A DNA stretch of 64,000 nt from Luteipulveratus halotolerans (GCF_001247745.1 NZ_LAIR01000002.1:3658001-3722000), one strand, 5' to 3'. Counted from the stretch's first letter, positions 31,588-40,458 are shown. Notes: a model not told the origin generated them from the letters alone. Made by a program: numbers and translations.

Positions 31588-33455
31588 CACGCCGGCACCT
31601 CGACGGCGTGCGGGGCCTGGTCGTCAGCGTCGGTCGACCGACCCGGCGCCCGCGGACCCTGCAGCGCGGCGTCGACCGCCGCGCACAACGCGTGCACCAC
31701 CGCGAGGTGGACCTCCTGCACCGCCGCGGTCGAACCGGCGTCCACGACGACCGCCTCGTCGGCGAGGCGAGCGAGCGGGTTGGGGCCCGGTCCGGTCATC
31801 GCCCAGACCTGGGCACCTCGACCACGGGCCCGACGCGCAGCCTCCAGGACGTTGGGGCTGCGGCCGCTGGTCGAGAGCAGCATCAGGATGTCGCCCGGTC
31901 GCACATGGGCCTCGGCCTGCCGCGCGAACACCTCCTGCGCGCCGTAGTCGTTGAGGATCGCGGTCAGGCTGGACGTCTCGGCGCTGAGGCAGATCGCCGA
32001 CAGGGGCCGGCGTTCGTCGACGAACCGGCCGACCAGCTCCGCCGTCAGGTGCTGGGCCTCAGCGGCGCTGCCGCCGTTGCCCGCCGCCAGCAGACGCCCG
32101 TCACCACGCAGCACCTGGGCGAGCCGGGTGCCCCAGAGCCCGATCGTCGCCGACTGCCGTTCCAACGACTCCATCCCGCTCGTGAGCTCGTGCCGGTGCC
32201 GCCGGACCCAGTCCGAGGTCGTCTCACGAGCAGCAGTCGGGGTGCGGCGGCGCACCCGACGGACCGCCTGGTGCAGCGCACGTTCGGTCTGCTCGGCGAC
32301 CACGCCCCAGTCGTAGCGGGTGGCCGCACGTCGCGCGGCCCGGGCGCCCCACGCATCGGCGCCCTCGGCGCTGTGCACGATCTCGTCGACCGCCTGCGCC
32401 ACCGCACGCTCGTCGCGCGGTGAGACCAGCCGGCCCGTCCGGCCGTCCACGACGGTGTCGAGGAGGCCACCGACCGCGGTGCCCACGACCGGTCGACCGC
32501 ACGCCGCCGCCTCGACCGGCGTGATCCCGAACGGCTCGTACCAGGGCGTGGCGAGCACGACGTCCGCGCAGCGGTACAGCTGAGGCATCTGCTCGTGCGG
32601 CACCGACCCGACGAAGTGCACCCGCCCCGCGACGCCGACCTCGTCGGCCACGCGCCGCAGCCGGCGCACCTCCGCGTCGTCGTGCACTGCGCCGGACGAC
32701 GGTCCGCCGACCACGAGCAGCTCGGCGTCCTGGAGGTGCTCCAGCGCTCGGACGGACGTCTCGACACCCTTGCGCTCGACGAGGCGCCCGACCGACAGCA
32801 GCACGGTCCCGTGCCCCGTACCCGGCCGCTCGCCGTCCCGGGGCGCGGGGCGGAAGAGCCCGGTGTCGACGCCGCACGGTACGACGCGGACGTGCTCGGT
32901 CGGGACGTCGAGCTGCTGCAGCTCGCAGACCTCGTCCGAGCAGGTCGCGATCACGACGTCGGCCGTGGTCGCGACGACGCGCTCGCAGTCGATGCGCTCG
33001 GCGGGGCTGGTGTCCGCCGCGCCCTGGTGCCGCCGCTTGACCGAACCCAGCGCGTGGAAGGTCTGGACGAAGGGCACGTCGGCCGCCCGGCACGCCTGCA
33101 GGCCCGCGAGCCCGGACATCCAGAAGTGGGCGTGCACCACGTCGGGGCGTCCGCTGCGACGCCAGTCGTCCTGCAGCCACCGGCCGAAGTCGTCCATCAA
33201 CGGGTGGAGCTCGTCCTTGGGCACGGGCCGCGGCGGACCGACCGGCACGTGCACGACGGTCACGCCGTCGCCGAGGGCGACGCGCTCGGCCTGCTCGTGA
33301 GGTGGCGCGTCCCTGCGGGTGTAGACGTTCACCTCGTGCCCGCGCGCGGCGAGCGCGAGCGACAGGGCGGCGACGTGGACGTTCTGCCCGCCCGCGTCGG
33401 CTCCGGCCAGCGTCGCCAGCGGGCTGGCGTGCTCGGAGATCATGGCGATCCTCAT
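31587..33455 (-). CDS. Fusion: GT4 glycosyltransferase plus SIS phosphoheptose isomerase (GmhA-like)
   Basis: A 622-residue fusion. Residues 1-405 are a GT-B glycosyltransferase of family 4 (GGQNVHVAALSLALAARGHE, VVHAHFWMSGLAGLQACRAA, VPCGVDTGLFRP, SVGRLVERKG, YEPFGITPVEAAACGRPVV). Residues 425-600 are a SIS domain close to GmhA (AAGNGGSAAEAQHLTAELVG at 457-476, LSTSGRSPNVLEA, QEVHLAVVHALC). GmhA converts sedoheptulose 7-phosphate to heptose 7-phosphate, the first step of NDP-heptose synthesis. ATG 33455 follows AAGGAGGTAACCCG and overlaps the previous stop (ATGA). The SIS part starts the pathway completed by the neighbouring HldE and GmhB domains. Confidence 0.88.
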   Translation of the reverse strand: MRIAMISEHASPLATLAGADAGGQNVHVAALSLALAARGHEVNVYTRRDAPPHEQAERVALGDGVTVVHVPVGPPRPVPKDELHPLMDDFGRWLQDDWRRSGRPDVVHAHFWMSGLAGLQACRAADVPFVQTFHALGSVKRRHQGAADTSPAERIDCERVVATTADVVIATCSDEVCELQQLDVPTEHVRVVPCGVDTGLFRPAPRDGERPGTGHGTVLLSVGRLVERKGVETSVRALEHLQDAELLVVGGPSSGAVHDDAEVRRLRRVADEVGVAGRVHFVGSVPHEQMPQLYRCADVVLATPWYEPFGITPVEAAACGRPVVGTAVGGLLDTVVDGRTGRLVSPRDERAVAQAVDEIVHSAEGADAWGARAARRAATRYDWGVVAEQTERALHQAVRRVRRRTPTAARETTSDWVRRHRHELTSGMESLERQSATIGLWGTRLAQVLRGDGRLLAAGNGGSAAEAQHLTAELVGRFVDERRPLSAICLSAETSSLTAILNDYGAQEVFARQAEAHVRPGDILMLLSTSGRSPNVLEAARRARGRGAQVWAMTGPGPNPLARLADEAVVVDAGSTAAVQEVHLAVVHALCAAVDAALQGPRAPGRSTDADDQAPHAVEVPA

Positions 33456-34432
33456 CGGGTTACCTCCTTGAGAAGGGCGTCCCACTCGGCCAGGAACCGG
33501 GGCAGGGCGTAGTGGTCGAGCGCGTGCTCGCGTGCGCAGGCGCCGGCGGTGCGCGCGGCGTCCGGCTCCTCCATCCAGTAGCGGGCGCGGGCCAGCAGTC
33601 GGACGGGGTCGTTGGACACCAGGCCGCCGCCGGCCGGGACCGCCACCGGCGCCTCCGTGGTCGCGAGCGCGAGCACGGGCATGCCGAGCAGCATCGCCTC
33701 GATGAGCGAGAGCCCGAGGCTGGTCCAGCGGTACGGGTGGAAGTACGCACGGTGCCGGGCGAGCTGCTGGTGCATCCGCTCCTGCGGCACGTCCTCGTGC
33801 AGGCGTCCGGCGAGGCAGGGCGTACCGGCCTGTCGAGCACGGTGCGCGAGGGCCTCCATGCCCATGCCGTAGACGTGCGTCGGGATGTAGCGCGCCAGTC
33901 CGATGAGCAGGTCGGTCCCTGCGACGTGCCACCGGCGTACGGGCTCGTTGACGACTGCTGCGAGGCTGGGATCCGTTCCGGCGTAAGGGATCTCGGGATC
34001 CGGGACACCGTGCTCGATGGTGAGGTTCATCGCTGAGCCGTTGTCCCAGGCCATCGCGTTGAACGCCGTGACGTGCACGATCGGGATGCCGTCGAGGTCG
34101 GGGTCGGCGCCCACCGGGTGGGGTGTGCCGACCGGGTCGGGCGGCGTGTTGTGCTCGACGTAGACCGCGGGCAGGTCGCGTCCCGGACGCCGACCGGTCC
34201 ACTCCTCGCACCAGCGGACCTCCTCGGGTCGCTGCAGCACGACGACGTCGATGTCGGCGTCACGCAGATGCTCGGGTGCCACCTCGCGGGCGCGCTCCGG
34301 CCAGGTCCACGTCCGCGCACGACCACGCCCCTGGGGGCCGCGGTCCGGTACGACGGGCAGCAGCACCTCGTGCTGCCCCCGCACGAACGACGTCGTCCAG
34401 GACCCGTGGACGTGCCACATCAGGACGCGCAC
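33452..34432 (-). CDS. GT-B glycosyltransferase (family 1/4-like)
   Basis: A 326-residue glycosyltransferase with the C-terminal donor-binding motif YFHPYRWTSLGLSLIEAMLL, GMPVLALATTEAPVAVPAGG. N-terminal strand LMWHVHGSWTTSFVRG. The recipient or sugar donor cannot be determined; neighbours make heptose or another cluster sugar likely. GTG 34432 has GAGGAGGCAGCC directly before it. Overlaps: 13 bp with the upstream GT9 gene and ATGA with the downstream fusion gene. Confidence 0.83.
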   Translation of the reverse strand: MRVLMWHVHGSWTTSFVRGQHEVLLPVVPDRGPQGRGRARTWTWPERAREVAPEHLRDADIDVVVLQRPEEVRWCEEWTGRRPGRDLPAVYVEHNTPPDPVGTPHPVGADPDLDGIPIVHVTAFNAMAWDNGSAMNLTIEHGVPDPEIPYAGTDPSLAAVVNEPVRRWHVAGTDLLIGLARYIPTHVYGMGMEALAHRARQAGTPCLAGRLHEDVPQERMHQQLARHRAYFHPYRWTSLGLSLIEAMLLGMPVLALATTEAPVAVPAGGGLVSNDPVRLLARARYWMEEPDAARTAGACAREHALDHYALPRFLAEWDALLKEVTR

Positions 34433-35466
34433 GGCTGCCTCCTCGCACTGACGTCGGCGACGGCGTCGACGACCTGGCCGACGGTGACGCCGGACAGGCA
34501 CGGGTGACCCGCGACCGGGCACGTACGGGCTCGGGTGAGGGCGCACGCCGCGTGCTGGTCGCCGAGGAGCACGGTCGGGACGCCCCAGGGCGCCCACCTC
34601 GCGGCGGGTACGACGGGGGCGAAGAGGGAGACCACCGGCGTACCGACGGCTGCCGCGAGGTGGGCGGGTCCGGTGTTGCCGACGAGGACGGCGTCGGCGC
34701 CGGCGAGGACGCCGGCCAGCTGGGTGAGGTCGGTCGTGCCGGCGAGGTCGACCGCCTCGCGCCCCGCGACCTGCGCGGCGAGCGCGCGTTCGGACGCCGC
34801 ACCCGTCACGACGAGCTGGTAGCCGGCCGCGGCGAGTGCGAGCACCGCACCGCGGGCGAGCTCGGGCGGGAGGCCACGGGTCGACGCGGCCGAGCCCGGG
34901 TGCACGACGACGTAGGGCGAGCGCAGGTCCGTACGCCGGTGGGCCGGCGCCCGCACCGACAGGCAGCGGTCGTCGTCGGCCGGCAGCGTGAACCCGGCCG
35001 CCTCGGCGAGCGCGAGCGCCGCCTCGACCTCGTGCCCTCCGGCGGGCCCACCGTCGTCGTCGGCGCCGGGCACCCGGCGGTGCCGGACGTCGAGCAGCGA
35101 GCCGGCGTAGTCCTCACTGGCGCCCGCCACCCGTGGGACGCCCGCGAGCCGGGCGATCATCGCCGCCGGGAGCGCGCTCTGGTGGTAGGACGTGAAGACG
35201 ACCGCGACGTCGTACGCGCGAGCGCGCAGCGTGGCCACGAGGTCGGCGACGCTGTCGGCGTCGAGCGGGGCCGGCTCGGGTCCGGACCAGGCCGGGTCGT
35301 GCACGAGCACGTCGCGCACACCCGGCAGCAGCCGCGCGGCCTCGGCGCCGAGTGGCGATGCGAGCAGGTCGACGTGCGCCCCGTGTGCGGCCAGCGCGCG
35401 GACGGCCGGCCCGGTCAGCAGCACGTCCCCGACGCTGTCGAGGCGGACCGCGAGCACACGTGTCAC
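34420..35466 (-). CDS. Glycosyltransferase family 9 (heptosyltransferase-like)
   Basis: A 348-residue GT9 enzyme: VLAVRLDSVGDVLLTGPAVR (acceptor-domain N-terminus with the D-x-x-GD loop), YDVAVVFTSYHQSALPAAMI, YVVVHPGSAASTRGLPPELA and the signature VLVGNTGPAHLAAAVGTPVV, LFAPVVPAARWAPW. Heptosyltransferases WaaC/WaaF belong here, so heptose transfer from the locally made NDP-heptose is the natural reading. A cluster CPVAGHPCLSG near the end resembles the cysteine tail of this family. GTG 35466 overlaps the previous stop (GTGA). Confidence 0.87.
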   Translation of the reverse strand: MTRVLAVRLDSVGDVLLTGPAVRALAAHGAHVDLLASPLGAEAARLLPGVRDVLVHDPAWSGPEPAPLDADSVADLVATLRARAYDVAVVFTSYHQSALPAAMIARLAGVPRVAGASEDYAGSLLDVRHRRVPGADDDGGPAGGHEVEAALALAEAAGFTLPADDDRCLSVRAPAHRRTDLRSPYVVVHPGSAASTRGLPPELARGAVLALAAAGYQLVVTGAASERALAAQVAGREAVDLAGTTDLTQLAGVLAGADAVLVGNTGPAHLAAAVGTPVVSLFAPVVPAARWAPWGVPTVLLGDQHAACALTRARTCPVAGHPCLSGVTVGQVVDAVADVSARRQPCAS

Positions 35467-36992
35467 GGGACTCGCCCCTGCACGACCAGCTCGGCCGCCG
35501 AGCTCAGGTCGGTGGCGACGACCGGCGCCTCGGCGACCTCCTGCGGTCGCGTCCGGTCGGTGGGGACGAGCACGCTGCGCGCTCCTGCTCGCAGCGCGGC
35601 CGTCACGTCGGTGCCGATGTCGCCGATGACCGCGATGGACGATGTCGGCACCCCGAGCTCGCGGGCGGCTCGTCGGATCAGGCCCGGGGCGGGTTTGCGG
35701 CAGGCGCAGTGCTCGTCGGCGCGGTGCGGGCACACCTGCCAGGTGTCGAAGTGGCCGAGCAGCCGCTCGACAGCGGCGTTGACGTCGTGCATCTGCAGCT
35801 CGCTGATGTCGCCACGCCCGACGGCTGCCTGGTTGGTGACAACGCCGAGCCGGATGCCGTGGCGCCGCAGCAGTGCGACGGCCTCGACGGCTCCCGGCAT
35901 CGGGCTGACCCGCTCGGGGTCGGTGTTGAGCGGCACGTCGGTGATCAAGGTGTCGTCGCGGTCGATCAGCACGGCACGGACCGGCGTCGGCCACGACCGT
36001 GCACCGCGGTGTCGTACGGCGCCGCGCAACCGCTGTGCCACCGCGACGGGCGGGATGACCGCGCTGGTGACGACCATGCGCGCGACCTCGCCCGGCGTAC
36101 GCGGCCCCGGCGCGATCCGCCGTACGGCGAACGCCGCCGTCGACCCGCACCAGACGGCTCCGCAGGCGAGCACTGCACGCGGCCGACGCAGTGAGGCCGC
36201 GGCGGCCGTTCCGACGAGAGCGCCCGCGGTGACGGCGTGCCAGCCCAGAGCCCCCGTCCCGGTCTCGGCACGGCGGCGCCAGCGTCGGCCGTGGAGGCGT
36301 CGCATGAGCGCGTCGTCGGCATTGCCGCGCTGCGCTGACACGCTCGCCCTGAACGGCAGGTCGCGCAGCGGGTGCTCGGTGAGCCGTACGCCGTGGACGA
36401 GCGACCAGCCCGCGTCGCGCAGACGCAGCGCGAGGTCGGCGTCCTCGCGGTACGCGCGCGGGAACCGCTCGTCGAACCCGCCGACCTCGACCAGGGCCAC
36501 GCGACGGTACGCCATGTCGGCGGTGATCCAGCGAGCGTCCGCGAGCGATGCGGTGGACCGTTCGGAGTCGGTGAGCGCGCGGTCCCGTGGTGCGGGCACC
36601 TCGATGCGCGCCTGGTTGCCGGCGGCGACTGCGGGCGTCGCGGAGAGGTCGCGCATCAGGTCGCCGGTCCAGTCGCCCACCGGCTGCACGTCGTCGTCGA
36701 GGAACACGACCCACTCGGCCTCGGTCAGGCGCCAGCCGAGGTTGCGCGCGGCCGCAGGGCCGCGGCCCCACGAGCGCACCACGACGACGTGGGTGCGTTC
36801 GGCGAGACCGGCCGGCACCGGCAGGTCGTCCTCCGGCTGCGGGCGGTCGTCGACCATGACGACCTGCTGAGGCTGGGGGCCCTGCTGAGCGGCGAGCACG
36901 GTGAGCAGCCGGTGCAGGCTCGGGCGTCCGAGCGTCGGCACGACGATGCTGTACGCCGGGTCGAGGTCGCGCGTGCGCACGGCGGTGCTCAT
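35463..36992 (-). CDS. Fusion: GT2 glycosyltransferase plus HAD heptose-bisphosphate phosphatase (GmhB-like)
   Basis: A 509-residue fusion. Residues 1-245 are a GT2 transferase (YSIVVPTLGRPSLHRLLTVL, FLDDDVQPVGDW with the DDD motif at 99-101, GGFDERFPRAYREDADLALR). Residues 250-325 contain weakly hydrophobic stretches. Residues 335-509 are a HAD-IIIA phosphatase (IDRDDTLI with nucleophile Asp at 344, TNQAAVGRG, GDIGTDV) with the GmhB zinc motif CPHRADEHCACRKPAPG (421-437). GmhB removes the 7-phosphate from heptose 1,7-bisphosphate. ATG 36992 overlaps the carbamoyltransferase stop. Confidence 0.88.
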   Translation of the reverse strand: MSTAVRTRDLDPAYSIVVPTLGRPSLHRLLTVLAAQQGPQPQQVVMVDDRPQPEDDLPVPAGLAERTHVVVVRSWGRGPAAARNLGWRLTEAEWVVFLDDDVQPVGDWTGDLMRDLSATPAVAAGNQARIEVPAPRDRALTDSERSTASLADARWITADMAYRRVALVEVGGFDERFPRAYREDADLALRLRDAGWSLVHGVRLTEHPLRDLPFRASVSAQRGNADDALMRRLHGRRWRRRAETGTGALGWHAVTAGALVGTAAAASLRRPRAVLACGAVWCGSTAAFAVRRIAPGPRTPGEVARMVVTSAVIPPVAVAQRLRGAVRHRGARSWPTPVRAVLIDRDDTLITDVPLNTDPERVSPMPGAVEAVALLRRHGIRLGVVTNQAAVGRGDISELQMHDVNAAVERLLGHFDTWQVCPHRADEHCACRKPAPGLIRRAARELGVPTSSIAVIGDIGTDVTAALRAGARSVLVPTDRTRPQEVAEAPVVATDLSSAAELVVQGRVP

Positions 36993-38662
36993 GCGCTCAC
37001 CTCCTCGAAGGCGTGGGCGCGGCGGACGACGTGCGGCCCCAGCACGAGCAGGTCGACCGGGGCCGACCCGAACAGCTCCAGCGCGTCGCGGGGCGTGTCG
37101 ACCATCGGCCGTCCCGCCGTGTTGAGGCTGGTGTTGACGACGACCGGCAGACCGGTCCGGTCGGCGAACGCGCTGATCGTGGCCGCGAGCCGCGGGAGCA
37201 CCTGCGGGTCGACCGTCTGCACGCGGGCCGTCCCGTCGATGTGGGTCACCGCCGGGATCCGCGCCGCCCACGCGGTGTCGACGTCGTGCACGAACAGCAT
37301 GTACGGGCTCGGCAGCGGTCCGCGCGAGAACATCTCGGCCGCGCGGTCCTGCAGCACCATCGGGGCGACCGGTCGGAAGTGCTCGCGCCCCTTGACCGCG
37401 TTGAGCCGGTCGAGGTTGTCCTCGTGGCCCGGGTGGGCGAGCAGGGAACGCTGGCCCAGCGCCCGCGGCCCGAGCTCGCTGCGCCCGTCGAACCACGCCA
37501 CCACACCGTCGGCCGCGAGCACGTCGGCGACCACCGCGGGCAGGTCGTGCGGGGTCTCGTACGGCACGCGCGCCCGGTCGAGCTCAGCGCTGAGCTCGTC
37601 GTCCGACCACGAGCGACCGAGGGCAGCGGTCGGGAACGCGACCGGCAGCTCCTCGCCTCGGCTCTGCTCCCCGATCAGGTGCAGTGCGGCGCCCAGCGAC
37701 GTGCCCGCGTCCCCCGCGGCCGGCTGAACCCACACGTGCTCGAACGGTCCCTCGCTCCAGATGCGAGTGTTCGCAACGCAGTTCAGCGCTGTGCCGCCTG
37801 CCATGGCGAGGTGGTGCGCGCCCGTCTGCCGGTGCAGCCAGGTGACGACGTCCAGCAGGGCGTCCTCGACACAGCGCTGCAGCGACGCGGCCAGGTCGGC
37901 GTGCGCCGGCTCCCAGTCCTCCTGCCCCGGTGACCGACGCGGCGCCCACTGCGCCCAGTCGGCGGGGCGCGCTCGGAAACCGCCGTCACCGGTGCCGTGG
38001 ACCCAGTCCCGCAGCGCGTCCACGTAGCGCGGTGTCCCGTACGACGCCAGCGCCATCACCTTGAACTCGTCACTCGACCGCAGGAAGCCCAGGTGCTCGG
38101 TGAGCGACTCGTAGACCAGACCCAGCGAGTCCGGCAGCGCCTGGGCGGACAGCGTGGTCAGGCGACCACGGTCGTACTGACCGGCCAGGTGAGAGGCGCG
38201 CTCGCCGCGACCGTCGACGACCAGGACGCTGGGGTCGGGTGCGCCACCGTGCACGTCGAGCAGACCGGCGGACGCGGCGTGGGCCGCGTGGTGCGGCACG
38301 AACCGCACGCGCTCCGGGTCGAGGCCGGGCAGGGCCTCGGCGATGAAGCCCGGCGCGTTCGCCGCGTACGTCCGGCGCAGGTGGTCCCACGGGTCGTCCA
38401 GCCCCAGCTCGTCCGCCGGGAGGGTCAGCGCGGGGTCGAAGGAGTACGCGACGGCGTCGAGGTCGTGGGCCCGCAGACCGCCCTCCTGCAGGCACCAGCG
38501 CATCGCCTGCTCGGGCAGCTCCCAGGCCGCGAACGGCACGGGGCGCTTGCCGTGCTTGCGTCTGCTGAACCGCTCTTCCTCCGCAGCCGCCACGACCCGC
38601 CCGTCGACCACCAGAGCGGCCGACGGGTCGTGGAACACCGCGTTCACACCAAGCACACGCAT
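36989..38662 (-). CDS. NodU/CmcH-type O-carbamoyltransferase
   Basis: A 557-residue carbamoyltransferase. The N-terminal ASKHA-like domain shows VLGVNAVFHDPSAALVVDGR, EEERFSRRKHGKRPVPF, VPHHAAHAASAGLLD and AMAGGTALNCVANTRI; the C-terminal domain has FDGRSELGPRALGQRSLLAH and HFRPVAPMVL. These enzymes transfer a carbamoyl group from carbamoyl phosphate (via carbamoyl-adenylate) to a sugar hydroxyl. It is the first gene of the heptose operon, so the heptose glycan is a plausible acceptor. The start lies 10 nt after a stress-sigma -10 box, implying a leaderless message. Confidence 0.9.
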   Translation of the reverse strand: MRVLGVNAVFHDPSAALVVDGRVVAAAEEERFSRRKHGKRPVPFAAWELPEQAMRWCLQEGGLRAHDLDAVAYSFDPALTLPADELGLDDPWDHLRRTYAANAPGFIAEALPGLDPERVRFVPHHAAHAASAGLLDVHGGAPDPSVLVVDGRGERASHLAGQYDRGRLTTLSAQALPDSLGLVYESLTEHLGFLRSSDEFKVMALASYGTPRYVDALRDWVHGTGDGGFRARPADWAQWAPRRSPGQEDWEPAHADLAASLQRCVEDALLDVVTWLHRQTGAHHLAMAGGTALNCVANTRIWSEGPFEHVWVQPAAGDAGTSLGAALHLIGEQSRGEELPVAFPTAALGRSWSDDELSAELDRARVPYETPHDLPAVVADVLAADGVVAWFDGRSELGPRALGQRSLLAHPGHEDNLDRLNAVKGREHFRPVAPMVLQDRAAEMFSRGPLPSPYMLFVHDVDTAWAARIPAVTHIDGTARVQTVDPQVLPRLAATISAFADRTGLPVVVNTSLNTAGRPMVDTPRDALELFGSAPVDLLVLGPHVVRRAHAFEEVSA

Positions 38663-38672
38663 GTGTCATCCA

Positions 38673-38696
38673 CTACCCGGGCCGCTGCGGGTGAAC
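38673..38696 (-). promoter_or_regulatory. SigB/SigF-type promoter for the heptose operon, leaderless geometry
   Basis: Minus strand: GTTC, 14 nt, GGGTAG, 10 nt before ATG 38662. It places the whole carbamoyltransferase-to-hldE operon (38662 to 30196) under the stress-type sigma. Confidence 0.7.
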
Positions 38697-38723
38697 CGTC
38701 TCTCACCGCTTCTGCGTCGGCCC

Positions 38724-38748
38724 GTTTGCTGCACGGGCCCTGGGGTAC
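38724..38748 (+). promoter_or_regulatory. SigB/SigF-type promoter for the UXS-like gene
   Basis: GTTT, 15 nt, GGGTAC, 42 nt before ATG 38791. Divergent from the heptose operon promoter. Confidence 0.75.
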
Positions 38749-38790
38749 TGACGGTCGAGGCAGCAGCCGTACGCCGTCAGGAGGACTGCG

Positions 38791-39774
38791 ATGTCGGGAT
38801 CGCCCACGACCACGAGAGACGTGCACCGCGCCGTCGTCACCGGTGGAGCCGGCTTCGTCGGCAGCCACCTGTGCGAAGCCCTCCTGAGATCAGGGGCAGA
38901 AGTGATCTGCCTGGACAACTTCCTCACGGGGTCGCCCGCGAATGTCGCTCACCTCCAACAGGATCCGCGGTTTCGGATGATCCGCTGCGACGTCACAGAC
39001 TTCGTCCACGTGCCGGGCCCGGTCGATCTCGTCCTGCACTTCGCGTCACCGGCCTCACCGGCCGACTACCTCCGGCTGCCGCTGCACACGCTCAAGGTCG
39101 GCGCGATCGGCACGTGGCACGCGCTCGGCCTCGCCAAGGACAAGGGCGCTCGTTTCGTCCTCGCCTCGACGTCGGAGGTCTACGGCGACCCGCAGGTGCA
39201 CCCTCAGCCCGAGTCGTACTGGGGCCACGTCAACCCGGTCGGCCCCCGCGGTGTGTACGACGAGGGCAAGAGGTACGCCGAGGCCCTCGCCACGGCGTAC
39301 CGCGGCACCGAGGACGTCAACACGGGAATCGTGAGGATCTTCAACACTTTTGGCCCGCGACTACGGGCTGACGACGGCCGGGCGATCCCCAACTTCATCC
39401 GGCAGGCCCTCGCCGGCGAGCCGCTGACCGTGGCCGGCGACGGCATGCAGACCCGGTCGGTCTGCTACGTCGACGACCTGGTCGAGGGCGTCCTCGCCAT
39501 GGGCGTCACCGACCACCCCGGCCCGCTCAACCTGGGCAACCCCGAGGAGCGCTCCGTGCTGCGCATCGCACGCGACGTCGTGGAGGCGACGGCCTCGACG
39601 TCACACATCGTGCACATCGAGCGTCCGGCCGACGACCCGCAGGTCCGCCGGCCCGACACGACGCTCGCACAGCGTGAGCTCGGCTGGCACGCCAGGACGC
39701 CGTGGCGCGACGGCCTGGGGCACACCGTCCAGTGGTGGAGGACGCACGTGGCTGCGGCTGCCGCACCGGCGTGA
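38791..39774 (+). CDS. NAD-dependent sugar epimerase/decarboxylase, UDP-xylose-synthase-like
   Basis: A 327-residue extended SDR. NAD motif VVTGGAGFVGSHLCEALL, LDNFLTGSPANVAHL, the UXS hallmark FASPASPADYLRLPLHTLKV, catalytic Ser-Tyr-Lys in ASTSEVYGDP and YDEGKRYAEAL, and FNTFGPRLRADDGRAIPNFI. UDP-glucuronate decarboxylases have this profile; a GDP- or ADP-heptose modifying enzyme is an alternative given the divergent heptose operon. ATG 38791 follows CAGGAGGACTGCG. It likely supplies or alters an activated sugar for the glycosyltransferases nearby. Confidence 0.85.
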   Translation: MSGSPTTTRDVHRAVVTGGAGFVGSHLCEALLRSGAEVICLDNFLTGSPANVAHLQQDPRFRMIRCDVTDFVHVPGPVDLVLHFASPASPADYLRLPLHTLKVGAIGTWHALGLAKDKGARFVLASTSEVYGDPQVHPQPESYWGHVNPVGPRGVYDEGKRYAEALATAYRGTEDVNTGIVRIFNTFGPRLRADDGRAIPNFIRQALAGEPLTVAGDGMQTRSVCYVDDLVEGVLAMGVTDHPGPLNLGNPEERSVLRIARDVVEATASTSHIVHIERPADDPQVRRPDTTLAQRELGWHARTPWRDGLGHTVQWWRTHVAAAAAPA

Positions 39775-39789
39775 CCGCACCGTGGTGCG

Positions 39790-40419
39790 TCAGCGCCGGT
39801 CCAACCGCATGAGGCAACCACGGTCGTACGTGCGAATCTCCTTGCGTGTCAGCGCCTTCGGGATGTCGAGTGCCCAGGCCTGCGACCTGCTACCGAGCTG
39901 GAGCAGCCCGTGGCCACCGGGCCTGAGGTGCTGAGCCATGGCCTCGACACACCGTCGCGCGATGCCGAGGCCGTCGCTGCCACCGTCGATCGCTCCCGGC
40001 GGGTCCTCGGGGAACCGCGTCACCTCTGCGTGCGTGACCCAGGGCGGGTCCGCGATGATCGCCGCGAAGCTCTCGGACGCGTCGAGCGCGCTCTCGACCC
40101 CACAGCAGCGCACCTCGATCCGCTCGGCGAGGCCGGCACGTACGGCGTTCTCGCGCGTCTGTGCAACGGCGACCGGGTCGTGGTCGACGGCGACCAGGCG
40201 ACGACCGGTCCGGTGCGCGACGAGCAGGCCGATCTGACCGGCACCGCAGCACAGGTCCAGCACCGCTCCGGGCGGCGCCGTCGCGAGCAGCTGCTCGGCC
40301 CAGGTCGCCTGCACGACGGTCCAGGACCGCGGCTGCAGCAGACGCGGGTCCGCGTCGATCGTCAACTCGCCGAACCCATGGGTTGCGATGTCTCCCAAGC
40401 CTGTTCGCATGATCGTCAT
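39790..40419 (-). CDS. Class I SAM-dependent methyltransferase
   Basis: A 209-residue methyltransferase. SAM motif I is VLDLCCGAGQIGLLVAHRTG, motif II VAVDHDPVAVAQ, and the catalytic loop AIIADPPWVTH resembles the (N/D)PPY/W motif of N-methyltransferases of the HemK/RsmC type. The substrate may be RNA or protein glutamine; it cannot be fixed. Start ATG 40419 is 9 nt from a stress-sigma -10 element. It ends 15 bp from the convergent UXS-like gene. Confidence 0.8.
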   Translation of the reverse strand: MTIMRTGLGDIATHGFGELTIDADPRLLQPRSWTVVQATWAEQLLATAPPGAVLDLCCGAGQIGLLVAHRTGRRLVAVDHDPVAVAQTRENAVRAGLAERIEVRCCGVESALDASESFAAIIADPPWVTHAEVTRFPEDPPGAIDGGSDGLGIARRCVEAMAQHLRPGGHGLLQLGSRSQAWALDIPKALTRKEIRTYDRGCLMRLDRR

Positions 40420-40428
40420 GCCCGTTCA

Positions 40429-40454
40429 CTACCCAGGAGGGAGGGCGCTGACAC
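40429..40454 (-). promoter_or_regulatory. SigB/SigF-type promoter, leaderless geometry
   Basis: Minus strand: GTGT, 16 nt, GGGTAG, 9 nt before ATG 40419, in the 39-bp gap after the Rieske oxidoreductase gene. Confidence 0.65.
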
Positions 40455-40458
40455 CGCC

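Noticed and set aside
34123..36870. Open frame of 915 codons on the plus strand
   Set aside because: Antisense to three glycosyltransferase genes with recognisable motifs; no domain or ribosome site of its own.
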